From: Plantibacter flavus
GTDB taxonomy: Bacteria > Actinomycetota > Actinomycetes > Actinomycetales > Microbacteriaceae
Assembly (NCBI RefSeq): GCF_002024505.1
Contig: NZ_CP019402.1
Coordinates: 4,147,583 to 4,211,582 of the forward strand
Reading direction: 5' to 3'
Length of the DNA: 64,000 nucleotides
Shown: positions 42,880 through 50,777 of the stretch, piece by piece
How the letters are laid out: every line of letters begins with the position of its first letter
How positions within the stretch are numbered: the first letter of the stretch is position 1
Translations under genes and position numbers: made by a program
The notes under the pieces: generated by a model
Databases searched by the model: none
Told to the model about the DNA's origin: nothing
The model's input: only the letters and a program-made list of their open reading frames with translations

Positions 42880-44922
42880 CTAGTGCCCGTGGCCACAGTG
42901 CTCCTCGGCACCCTCGTCGTGACCGCCGTGTCCCACATGCGCGGCGCCGGTGTCGTGCGAACAGTGCCCGGCCGCTTCGTTCGGCGGGACGTTCAGGGTC
43001 GGGTTCTTGCCGAAGAAGCCGTAGGGCTTGAGCGTGAACCGGGCGTAGTCCACCGGCATGACCGGCCAGTCCTCCGGACGGGGGAAGTGCGTCGGTCCGA
43101 AGGTGTGCCAGAGCACGATGTCCTCGCCGTCGATCGACTCGTCGCCCTCGATGAACCGCGTGATCCCGTCGCCACCCGGGTTCTGGTGGACGAAGTCGCC
43201 CGCCGCGTATCGTTCAGCCGGGTCGTACTTCGTGACGAAGAGGTGCTTCGTCGCGAACTCCGCCCGCTTGGCGATCGACGACGACGCGTCGGCCATGAGC
43301 GTCGGCGACTCCTGCGGGTACAGCACGTACCCCGTCGGGCGTCCCATCCGGTTCGTCTTCTCCGTGTTGACGATGTGCCAGGCTCGAGCGGCCGAGCCGT
43401 CCGCCACGCGTCCGGACCCCGCTTCCGTGCTGAGCCGCGTGACCCGCTTCGTGAAGGCGTTGCCGTGCTCGTTCCCCGGCCCGATCGGCACCCGGACCGC
43501 GTCCACCTCCTCGACCGCGTTCGACAGACCGTCGACCATCATGTCCAGTCGGGCCGAGAAGAGGTGCTGGTGGTACGGCCCACCGAGCCCGGGCGCGACC
43601 TCCGAGGCGTACGGGTAGTCGGCGCCCTCCGCGTCGAGCCCGGGGTACGCGGAGGTGAAGAGGATGCCCGTCAGCTTCGACTCGCACTCGATGGTGCCGT
43701 CGAGGTACAGGTACCAGTAGAACCCGTAGTCGTAGTTGCCGACGGTCGTGAAGAAGGAGATGACCAGCCGACGCGACCGCCGGACCTCGTTGGAGCCGGT
43801 GTACAGGTCTGAGTGCTTCCAGAGGGTGCCGAAGTCCTCCTCGTGCATGCAGATCCCGTTCTCGATCGTGAACGGGTTGCCGAGTTCATCGGCGAGCACC
43901 GCGTCGAAGTACTTGATCTCGCCCACACAGTCGCACCCGAGCGCCAAGGAGTTCGTGAACCGGCCGAACAGGTACTCGCCGGTGTCGAAGTAGTTCTGCC
44001 AGAAGCGCACGGGGGAGGGGTCGCCGTAGGGCACCAGCATCTCGTTGATCGACGCCCGGTAGATGATCGGTCGTTCCTCGCCGGCATCGTCGAACGAGAG
44101 CTGACGGAGGACGAGGCCCTCACGGACGTCGAACCCGACCTGGAACCGCCAGTTGCCCCACTCGACGAACTCGCCGTCGACCTGGAAGCTCGGACCCTCC
44201 GGCTGGGTGATGACGATCGGCTTGAGCGAGGAGAGCGGAGCGCCCTGGACCGCCGGGTCGTCGAAGTTCCCGGGCTCCGCCGGAATCGCCAGGGCTGTCG
44301 CGTCGATCAGGCGGGTGATCCGTCGTGCCGCGGTGTCGACATAGGCGCTCAGTCCGTCGACGGGGTGGGCCCACGGGTGGTCGGCCGGGTAGTCCTGGCG
44401 GAACGCGAGGACCCGGACGATCCGACGCCCGACCTCCTCGGGATAGTCGTAGAAGCCGGCCGACAGCGGGACGACCTTCACCTCGTCGACCGTGCAGCCA
44501 CGGGCGGCGAGGGCGGCGACCCACCCCTCGTCCTCCGCCACGATCTCCGCGATGGCGTCGAACTCCTCAATGAGGATCGGCAGCTGGCCGCGGGAACCGT
44601 CCAGGACGACCGTGCTGAGCAGGGACCCGCTGTCGATGGACACCACGTTGTCCGTCGATCGACCCGTGGCCATGTCGAGCAGCATCACGCGGGCGAGGCG
44701 TTCCGGCAGGGGACCGTCGCCGGCCTGCCAGGCGAGCACCGCCCGCTTGTGGGGCTCCTCGAGGCCGACGTAGGCGAACCGGGTCGTCTCGGTGAAGTCG
44801 TCGAAGCCGGTGACGATGTCGCGGATGCGGTCGAACTCCGGCGCGGACAGGCTGGCGAGCGGGTGCTGGACGGGCGTGTCGCCGCCGGTGCTGCGCAGGG
44901 TGGTGGGGTCGGTGATGGTCAT
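42880..44922 (-). CDS. Copper amine oxidase (primary-amine oxidase, TPQ-dependent)
   Basis: 680 residues. Oxidises primary amines to aldehydes with release of ammonia and hydrogen peroxide. Seen residues: Tyr397 in VGNYDYGF, which self-processes to topaquinone; catalytic Asp313 in NYFDTGEYLFGR; copper ligands His451 and His453 (YHQHLF) and a third His in WHTFGPTHFPRPEDWP (606 or 612). The last 25 residues are His-rich (HCSHDTGAAHVGHGGHDEG), likely copper-binding. N2/N3 domains precede the core (about 20-230). No signal peptide, so cytosolic. Substrate is likely phenylethylamine, tyramine or histamine type, not resolved. Same strand as an APC permease 61 bases upstream. Confidence 0.95.
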   Translation of the reverse strand: MTITDPTTLRSTGGDTPVQHPLASLSAPEFDRIRDIVTGFDDFTETTRFAYVGLEEPHKRAVLAWQAGDGPLPERLARVMLLDMATGRSTDNVVSIDSGSLLSTVVLDGSRGQLPILIEEFDAIAEIVAEDEGWVAALAARGCTVDEVKVVPLSAGFYDYPEEVGRRIVRVLAFRQDYPADHPWAHPVDGLSAYVDTAARRITRLIDATALAIPAEPGNFDDPAVQGAPLSSLKPIVITQPEGPSFQVDGEFVEWGNWRFQVGFDVREGLVLRQLSFDDAGEERPIIYRASINEMLVPYGDPSPVRFWQNYFDTGEYLFGRFTNSLALGCDCVGEIKYFDAVLADELGNPFTIENGICMHEEDFGTLWKHSDLYTGSNEVRRSRRLVISFFTTVGNYDYGFYWYLYLDGTIECESKLTGILFTSAYPGLDAEGADYPYASEVAPGLGGPYHQHLFSARLDMMVDGLSNAVEEVDAVRVPIGPGNEHGNAFTKRVTRLSTEAGSGRVADGSAARAWHIVNTEKTNRMGRPTGYVLYPQESPTLMADASSSIAKRAEFATKHLFVTKYDPAERYAAGDFVHQNPGGDGITRFIEGDESIDGEDIVLWHTFGPTHFPRPEDWPVMPVDYARFTLKPYGFFGKNPTLNVPPNEAAGHCSHDTGAAHVGHGGHDEGAEEHCGHGH

Positions 44923-44983
44923 CGTGAGGCTCCTGGTTCGGTGATGCGGCTGGTCTCGGAAGGTGAGGGGAAGGGTCGGATGG

Positions 44984-46462
44984 TCAACCGCCGATGGCGT
45001 CCATGACGTCGGCGTAGGCGGCCGGGCGACGACGACGCAGGTACGCGGCCTGCACGAGGCCGACGACGGGGCAGACCACGATGAGGGCGAGGAGGACGGC
45101 GCTCACGGTTCCGAACACGGGGTTGCCGCCCGCATCCACGTCTCCGACGAGCATCGGGAAGTAGACGACGATCACGACGGCCGAACCGACGAGTCCGATG
45201 AACCCGAGGCCGGGTGCGACGACCGTGTTCCACACCCGCCGATCCTGCTTCGTGCGGGCGAAGTACACGATCACCGCGAGGCTCGTGACCGCCATCAGGA
45301 TCGCGATCGCGAGGGTCGCGACGCCGGCGAACCACGTGAACACCTGCAGGACGGGGTCGAGACCGAGCACGGCGAAGACGACGATCAGGATCGCCGCGGT
45401 GGCGCTTTGGACGAGCGACGAGGTGTGCGGCGAGAGGTGCCTGGGGTGGACGCCGCCGAGCCGGCCCGGCAGGACGCCGGCGTTCGACATCGTGTGCTGG
45501 TACCGGGTGATGACGTTGTGGAAGGAGAGGACGCAGGCGAACATGCTCGTGATGAGGAGGACGTTGATGACGAGCTCTCCCACCGGGCCGAGGTAGAGCA
45601 GGGTGGTGCGGAGGATCATCGCGCCGGGATCCTCACCGGCCACGGCGAGGACGTCGTCCGGGCCCCAGGCCATGACGAGCGCCCAGGAGGCCAGGGTGTA
45701 GAACAGGCCGATCCCGATGACCGCGATGTAGGTCGCCCGTGGGATCGTGCGGGACGGGTCCTTCGCCTCGTCGCGGAAGATCGCGGTCGCCTCGAACCCG
45801 ATGAACGCAGCGATCGCGAACATCAGTCCGACACCGGGCGACCCGGAGAACACCTGCTCTGGCACGAACGGCTCGGCCGACAGCCCGTCGGCACCGCCGG
45901 TCACGATGACCGCCCCGGCGAGGACGAGGACGATCCCGACCTCCGCCACGAGCAGGACGCCGAGGACCTTCGAGCTGAGGTCGATGTGGCGGTAGCCGAG
46001 CAGACCGACCACGGCGATCGACGCGAGCGAGTAGAGGTACCAGGGGATCTCCGGAGCGCCGAGACCGGCGAAGGTCACGCTCAACAGGTAGCCGATGTAG
46101 CCGTACACCGACACCTGGATGGTCGTGTAGGTCAGGAGGGCGAGGAACGCCGACGCGAGGCCGGCCGGTTTGCCGAGCCCGTATCCGACGAAGGTGAAGA
46201 AGGCACCCGGCTTGGGCACATGCCGGGTCATGGCCGAGAGTCCGACGGCGAACAGCAGGAGGATCACCGCGGACACGACATACATGCTCGGGAAGCCGAC
46301 CCCGTTGCCGAGCAGGATGCCGAGCGGTGCGGCTCCACCGACGACGGTCAACGGCGACGCCGCGGCGACGACCATGAAGACGATGGCGGTGACGCCGAGC
46401 GATCCCTTCAGGGACCGGGTGGGCTGTCCGGCATCGGTGGCCGGACCTTTCGTGACGGTCAT
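44984..46462 (-). CDS. APC-family amino acid/amine permease
   Basis: 492 residues with about 12 helices. SLKGSLGVTAIVFMVVAAASPLTVVGGAAPLGIL opens the protein in the typical APC way, with unwound helix-1 Gly residues; a GFEATAIFRDEAKDPSRTIPRATY loop follows helix 6, also standard. ATG 46462 has GAGGAG. First gene of the amine oxidase operon, so it probably imports the oxidase substrate. Confidence 0.88.
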   Translation of the reverse strand: MTVTKGPATDAGQPTRSLKGSLGVTAIVFMVVAAASPLTVVGGAAPLGILLGNGVGFPSMYVVSAVILLLFAVGLSAMTRHVPKPGAFFTFVGYGLGKPAGLASAFLALLTYTTIQVSVYGYIGYLLSVTFAGLGAPEIPWYLYSLASIAVVGLLGYRHIDLSSKVLGVLLVAEVGIVLVLAGAVIVTGGADGLSAEPFVPEQVFSGSPGVGLMFAIAAFIGFEATAIFRDEAKDPSRTIPRATYIAVIGIGLFYTLASWALVMAWGPDDVLAVAGEDPGAMILRTTLLYLGPVGELVINVLLITSMFACVLSFHNVITRYQHTMSNAGVLPGRLGGVHPRHLSPHTSSLVQSATAAILIVVFAVLGLDPVLQVFTWFAGVATLAIAILMAVTSLAVIVYFARTKQDRRVWNTVVAPGLGFIGLVGSAVVIVVYFPMLVGDVDAGGNPVFGTVSAVLLALIVVCPVVGLVQAAYLRRRRPAAYADVMDAIGG

Positions 46463-46560
46463 GGACACTCCTCGAGCAATGCGGCGGTATCGGGACGAGG
46501 CCAGCATCCCGGTCTCCTGTTGCCGCCTCGTCTCGTCGCCGTAACACCTGCTCGGCACCG

Positions 46561-46590
46561 AATGAGACCGGTCGACACCGCTGTCTCATT
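46561..46590. promoter_or_regulatory. Perfect AATGAGAC/GTCTCATT repeat in the amine locus divergent promoter
   Basis: AATGAGAC (46561-46568) and GTCTCATT (46583-46590) are perfect inverse complements separated by 14 bases. The element lies in the 212-base divergent region between the two permease genes, about 100 bases from each start. It is a candidate operator for the IclR-type regulator of this locus. Confidence 0.5.
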
Positions 46591-46674
46591 TGACGGTCAT
46601 GAAGCCGAAACACGCCCGCCACGCCGGTGCAACGGGACGCGCCTAGCCTGAACGACGAGGAGGAGGTGAGGGAC

Positions 46675-48165
46675 GTGACGGCTCTGGAACGCGCGATCAG
46701 CAATCCTCCGAGCGTCCGTGGTCTCGAGTCCCGGTCACCGGTCGACGGCCTCCAGCGGCGCAGTGTCGGGTTCATCGACGTGTTCGCCCAGTCCGTCTCG
46801 GCGGTGGCGCCGTCCGCCGCTGCGACGACGATCCCGTTGATCGTCACCGTGACCGCGGGCGGGGCGACCATGTGGTCGCTCGCCATCGCGATGCTGCTGT
46901 CGTTGCTCGTCGCCACCACCGTGAACGTGTTCGCGAAGCGCATCGCCGCGACAGGCTCGCTGTACACCTTCGTCTCCAAAGGGCTTGGAACGGGTGCAGC
47001 CTTCGTCACGGGCGTCGCGCTGCTCATCGGGTACGGCTTCATCGCCATGTTCGCCCTGGCCGGTGCCGGGTACTACCTGTCGATCCTGCTGCACCGGTTC
47101 TGGCCCGGCATGCCGAGTTCGACGGGTGTCGTGTCCGCACTCCTCGTGTGTATGGCCGTCGTCTGCGTCGTCGTGCTCGTCCGCGGGATCCACCTGTCCA
47201 CCCGGGTGACCCTGATCGTGGAGAGCGCCTCGGTCGCGACCATCCTCATCCTCGTGGGCGTGCTCCTGTCGCAGCTCGGACCGACGCCCGATTGGGCCGT
47301 GCTCGGGCTGGACGCCTCCCCGGAGCACCTCGCGGTCGGATCGGTCCTCGCCGTCACCGCCTTCGTCGGATTCGAGAGCTCCTCGACGCTCGGCGTCGAA
47401 GCCCGTCGGCCGTTCGCAAGCATCCCCCGGTCCCTGGTCTGGACCGTCGTCGGTGCGGGTCTCCTCTTCCTCGTCACCTCGTACAGTCAGCTGGCGGGCT
47501 TCGCGGCGTTGGGGGAGGACATCACCGCGACGCGGACGCCCATCAACGATCTGGCGCTGGCCTTCGGCGTCGAATGGATGGGGCTGCTGCTCGACCTGTC
47601 CGTCGCGGCGTCGTTCCTCGCCTGTGCGATCGCCTCCATCACGGCGTTCTCGCGGGTCGTGTTCTCGATGGGTCGAGAGGGCGTCCTCCCGTCGCGCCTC
47701 GGGACCACGCACGGCCGGTTCCGTACGCCCCATGTGGCGATCATCGCGGCTCTGGCGATCGTCACGCCCGTCTCGGTGCTCGCGCTCGTGCTGACCGGAG
47801 GAGCCTGGGCGGCGATGCAGGTCCTCATCGTCGTGGCCGCGGCCGGGTACATCACCGCCTACGTCCTCGTCTGCATCGCAGCCCCGGCCTTCCTCTGGCG
47901 GATCGGAGAACTGACGCTCTGGCCGCTCCTGCGAGCGGTGGTGGCCGGGGTGTTGCTGTCCGTCGCGCTCGTCGTCTACCTGGTCGTCGAGAGCGCCGGC
48001 GAGCGGGGCGTCGGCGTCTGGGTGTTCCTCGTCACGATGGCGCTCGGCATCTCGATCTGGGCGATCCGGCATCGACGCCGACCGTGGCTGAGTTCGACCG
48101 TGGGGGTCTACGACGAGACGGTGAGCGCCGACGTGCTCGGCGGACCGTCCGCGGAGCACCGGTGA
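46675..48165 (+). CDS. APC-family permease (divergent to the amine operon)
   Basis: 496 residues with about 12 helices. Opens with QSVSAVAPSAAATTIPLIVTVTAGGA (APC helix 1) and contains AVTAFVGFESSSTLGVEARRPFASIPRSL, the cytosolic loop typical of the AAT/EAT group. GTG 46675 has GAGGAGGAGG about ten bases upstream and TAGCCT at 46643-46648 as a possible -10. Probably takes up amines or related amino acids. Overlaps the IclR gene by four bases. Confidence 0.85.
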   Translation: MTALERAISNPPSVRGLESRSPVDGLQRRSVGFIDVFAQSVSAVAPSAAATTIPLIVTVTAGGATMWSLAIAMLLSLLVATTVNVFAKRIAATGSLYTFVSKGLGTGAAFVTGVALLIGYGFIAMFALAGAGYYLSILLHRFWPGMPSSTGVVSALLVCMAVVCVVVLVRGIHLSTRVTLIVESASVATILILVGVLLSQLGPTPDWAVLGLDASPEHLAVGSVLAVTAFVGFESSSTLGVEARRPFASIPRSLVWTVVGAGLLFLVTSYSQLAGFAALGEDITATRTPINDLALAFGVEWMGLLLDLSVAASFLACAIASITAFSRVVFSMGREGVLPSRLGTTHGRFRTPHVAIIAALAIVTPVSVLALVLTGGAWAAMQVLIVVAAAGYITAYVLVCIAAPAFLWRIGELTLWPLLRAVVAGVLLSVALVVYLVVESAGERGVGVWVFLVTMALGISIWAIRHRRRPWLSSTVGVYDETVSADVLGGPSAEHR

Positions 48166-48887
48166 GCGGCGCGGGCGAGCTCCGCGCCCGACAACCGAAG
48201 GCCGTGCACAGCGCGCTCACCGTACTCGAAGAGGTCGCGCGATGCGGTGCCGGTGTGACGGCGCAGGAGGTCTCGGCCGGACTCGACATGCCGAGGGCGA
48301 CCACCTACCGGCTCCTCAACCTCCTCGTCCAGGACGAATACCTCGTCCGCATGCCCGACCTGCGTGGATTCGCGCTCGGGCGGAAGGTCGTCGAGCTCGC
48401 CCACCTCGTCGCTCCGGCACCACCCCCGCTCGCTGCGCGCGAGGTGATCGGACGATTGCGGTCGAGCGTGCGAGGCGGGGTGCACCTCGTGCGGTACGAG
48501 GGCGAACGCATCAGGATCGCGGATGCGGATCCCGACTTCCCGTTGAGTGACGAGCAGCGGATCGTCAGGCGCCTCGACACCTCCGCGATCGGGCGTCTGC
48601 TCCTGCACGAGCTCGCTCACGGTGGATACGACTGGTCAGGACTCGTCCAGCGGCCGTTCCGGGACGCCGAGCCCTTGATCCACGACGTCGAACGACTCGG
48701 GTACGCACGACAGGTGGGTGAGGTGACGCCAGGTCACGGTTGCCTCGTGGTCCCGATCCGGGACGACCGCGGCGGTCTCGTCGCGGGGCTGTCGCTCTCG
48801 GCACCGAGTGAGCGGATCGAGCGCCCCGCCGCACTCCTCGACCTCTTGATCGACGGCTCGCGCCAGCTGCAGCCGCTCCTGGTCTGA
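48162..48887 (+). CDS. IclR family transcriptional regulator
   Basis: 241 residues. N-terminal winged helix (about 12-70: AVHSALTVLEEVARCGAGVTAQEVSAGLDMPRATTYRLLNLLV) and an IclR effector domain. GTG 48162 overlaps the permease stop (GTGA), so the two are translated together. IclR proteins often control small-molecule catabolic genes next to them; this one probably controls the amine oxidase and permease operons, binding near 46561-46590. Confidence 0.88.
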   Translation: MSGAGELRARQPKAVHSALTVLEEVARCGAGVTAQEVSAGLDMPRATTYRLLNLLVQDEYLVRMPDLRGFALGRKVVELAHLVAPAPPPLAAREVIGRLRSSVRGGVHLVRYEGERIRIADADPDFPLSDEQRIVRRLDTSAIGRLLLHELAHGGYDWSGLVQRPFRDAEPLIHDVERLGYARQVGEVTPGHGCLVVPIRDDRGGLVAGLSLSAPSERIERPAALLDLLIDGSRQLQPLLV

Positions 48888-48924
48888 CCGCCGGACGTCC
48901 GTGTGACATCAGCCTCGAGAAGGC

Positions 48925-48941
48925 GCATAATCAGAATATGC
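48925..48941. promoter_or_regulatory. GCATA/TATGC inverted repeat upstream of the DHA2 exporter
   Basis: GCATA (48925-48929) and TATGC (48937-48941) with a seven-base spacer lie 23 bases upstream of ATG 48964, in a locally A/T-rich stretch. Candidate operator or -10 region. Confidence 0.35.
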
Positions 48942-48963
48942 AGCCAGCTGATCGTTTCCGCGC

Positions 48964-50643
48964 ATGACGGAGTCCACGCCCTCCGCGACGCCTGAGCGCT
49001 CGCCATCGGACCGTCGCAAATGGTTCGGCCTCGTCGTCATCAGCATCGCCGTGGCCCTCATCATCGTCGACTCGACGATCGTCAACGTGGCGATCCCGTC
49101 GATCGTCGACGACCTCGGGATCTCCTCGACCCAGGTGCAGTGGGTCCAGGAGTCCTACACGCTCGTCTTCGCCGCCCTGCTCATCGTGTTCGGTACGCTC
49201 GCCGACCGGTTCGGCCGTCGTCGGATGCTGTTCGTCGGCGTCGTGGTCTTCGGCGGAGCCTCCGTCTTCGCCGCCGTCGCGCCGACGGGCGACCTCCTGA
49301 TCCTGTCCCGGGTCATCCAAGGCGTCGGCGGCGCGATGATCCTGCCGACGACCCTCTCGATCATCAACGCGACCTTCCGAGGCCGCGACCGTGCGATCGC
49401 CTTCGCGGTGTGGGGCTCCACGATCGGGGGCATGGTGGCGGTCGGTCCGCTCCTCGGCGGCTGGCTCACCACCGACTTCTCCTGGCGCTGGGCGTTCGGG
49501 ATCAACGTGCCGCTCGGTGTCCTCATCATCGTCGGACTCCTCCTGTTCGTGGGGGAGTCACGGGAACCCGCGACCGACCGCATCGACGTGGTCGGTGCCG
49601 TCCTGTCCATCCTGACGAGCGCGTCCCTCGTCTACGGACTCATCGAGGGCCGGAGTCTCGGGTGGTGGCTCACGGAGAACCCGCTCGTCATTGGGGACTG
49701 GACCTGGCCGTTCAGGCTCTCCCCGGTACCCGTGGCCCTCATGGTCACGGTCGTCGCAGGCGTCGCGTTCGTCCTCTGGGGACGCCACCGGATGCGGCAG
49801 GGGCGCAGCACGATCATCGCGTTCTCCCTGTTCTCGCTGCCGTCGTTCCGGAACGGCAACATCGCCGCCCTCATCGTCTCGCTGGGGGAGTTCGGCATCA
49901 TCCTCTCGCTGCCGATCTGGCTTCAGTTCGTCCTCGGCTACAGCGCACTGCAGACCGGTCTGATCCTCCTGGCCCTCGCGATCGGCTCCTTCGTTGCGAG
50001 CGGGTTCGCCGGCGCGTTCGGCAACCGGGTCGCGCCCGTCCTCATCGTCCGCGTCGGCATCGCCGCGGAGATCATCGGCGTCGCGGGCATCGGGCTGGTC
50101 GTCGGGCCGGCGACCGAATGGTTCGCGATCGTGCCGTTCCTGTTCGTCTACGGCTTCGGCGTCGGTCTCGCCACCGCACAGCTGACGGGCGTCGTCCTGA
50201 AGGACGTACCCGTCGAGCAGAGCGGCCAGGGCTCCGGGACGCAGAGCACGGCGAGACAGATCGGCTCGGCACTCGGTATCGCCGTCCTCGGGACCATCCT
50301 CTTCGTCAGCACGGCGTCGGTCCTCGACGGACGACTCGAGGACGCCGGTGTACCGACCGAACAGCGCGACGCCCTCGTGACGAGCGTCGTCGACAGCTCG
50401 GGCGCCGCCATCGCCGGTCTCGACGCGAACCCGGCGACCGCGACGGTGGCCGAGGACGCCAGGATCGCCCTGTCGGGCGGCACCCGCTCCGCGGCGTTCG
50501 CCGCCGCAGGATTCCTGGCGGTCGGCTTCCTCGCCACCCTGTCGCTCGGGTCCGGGCGCCGAGAGGATCGACCGGGCGACGCCGGAGCACGAGCAGGCGG
50601 GACGGACTCGTCCGAGACGTCCGACCCGGCCCCGCGGGCGTAG
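48964..50643 (+). CDS. MFS multidrug exporter, DHA2/EmrB-QacA family
   Basis: 559 residues, about 14 helices. LIIVDSTIVNVAIPSIVDDLGIS is the helix-1 motif D1 region of DHA2; motif A is GTLADRFGRRRMLFVG; motif C lies in helix 5 (GGMVAVGPLLGGW). A long loop follows helix 13 and the tail is charged. Exports hydrophobic compounds by proton antiport; substrate unknown. No ribosome-binding site is obvious before ATG 48964. Confidence 0.9.
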   Translation: MTESTPSATPERSPSDRRKWFGLVVISIAVALIIVDSTIVNVAIPSIVDDLGISSTQVQWVQESYTLVFAALLIVFGTLADRFGRRRMLFVGVVVFGGASVFAAVAPTGDLLILSRVIQGVGGAMILPTTLSIINATFRGRDRAIAFAVWGSTIGGMVAVGPLLGGWLTTDFSWRWAFGINVPLGVLIIVGLLLFVGESREPATDRIDVVGAVLSILTSASLVYGLIEGRSLGWWLTENPLVIGDWTWPFRLSPVPVALMVTVVAGVAFVLWGRHRMRQGRSTIIAFSLFSLPSFRNGNIAALIVSLGEFGIILSLPIWLQFVLGYSALQTGLILLALAIGSFVASGFAGAFGNRVAPVLIVRVGIAAEIIGVAGIGLVVGPATEWFAIVPFLFVYGFGVGLATAQLTGVVLKDVPVEQSGQGSGTQSTARQIGSALGIAVLGTILFVSTASVLDGRLEDAGVPTEQRDALVTSVVDSSGAAIAGLDANPATATVAEDARIALSGGTRSAAFAAAGFLAVGFLATLSLGSGRREDRPGDAGARAGGTDSSETSDPAPRA

Positions 50644-50728
50644 GGCGCGAGGCCCCCTCACACCTCCGCCGGCGGCGCAACGGCGTCTCCCAGGACACCA
50701 GCACCCAGGTTCGACTGGGAGGCCCCCG

Positions 50729-50734
50729 TACAAT
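50729..50734 (+). promoter_or_regulatory. Candidate -10 element for DUF6049-murJ
   Basis: TACAAT is a good -10 match 43 bases before ATG 50778, between the exporter and the DUF6049 gene. No clear -35 was found at the right distance. Confidence 0.35.
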
Positions 50735-50777
50735 CGTCACCGGACGGCTCCGCCCGAGCGGACCGTCCCCACCGCCC

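Noticed and set aside
49020..50777. Long in-frame extension upstream of the DUF6049 gene
   Set aside because: It overlaps the DHA2 exporter in another frame and is Arg-rich; the signal peptide at 50778 marks the true start.
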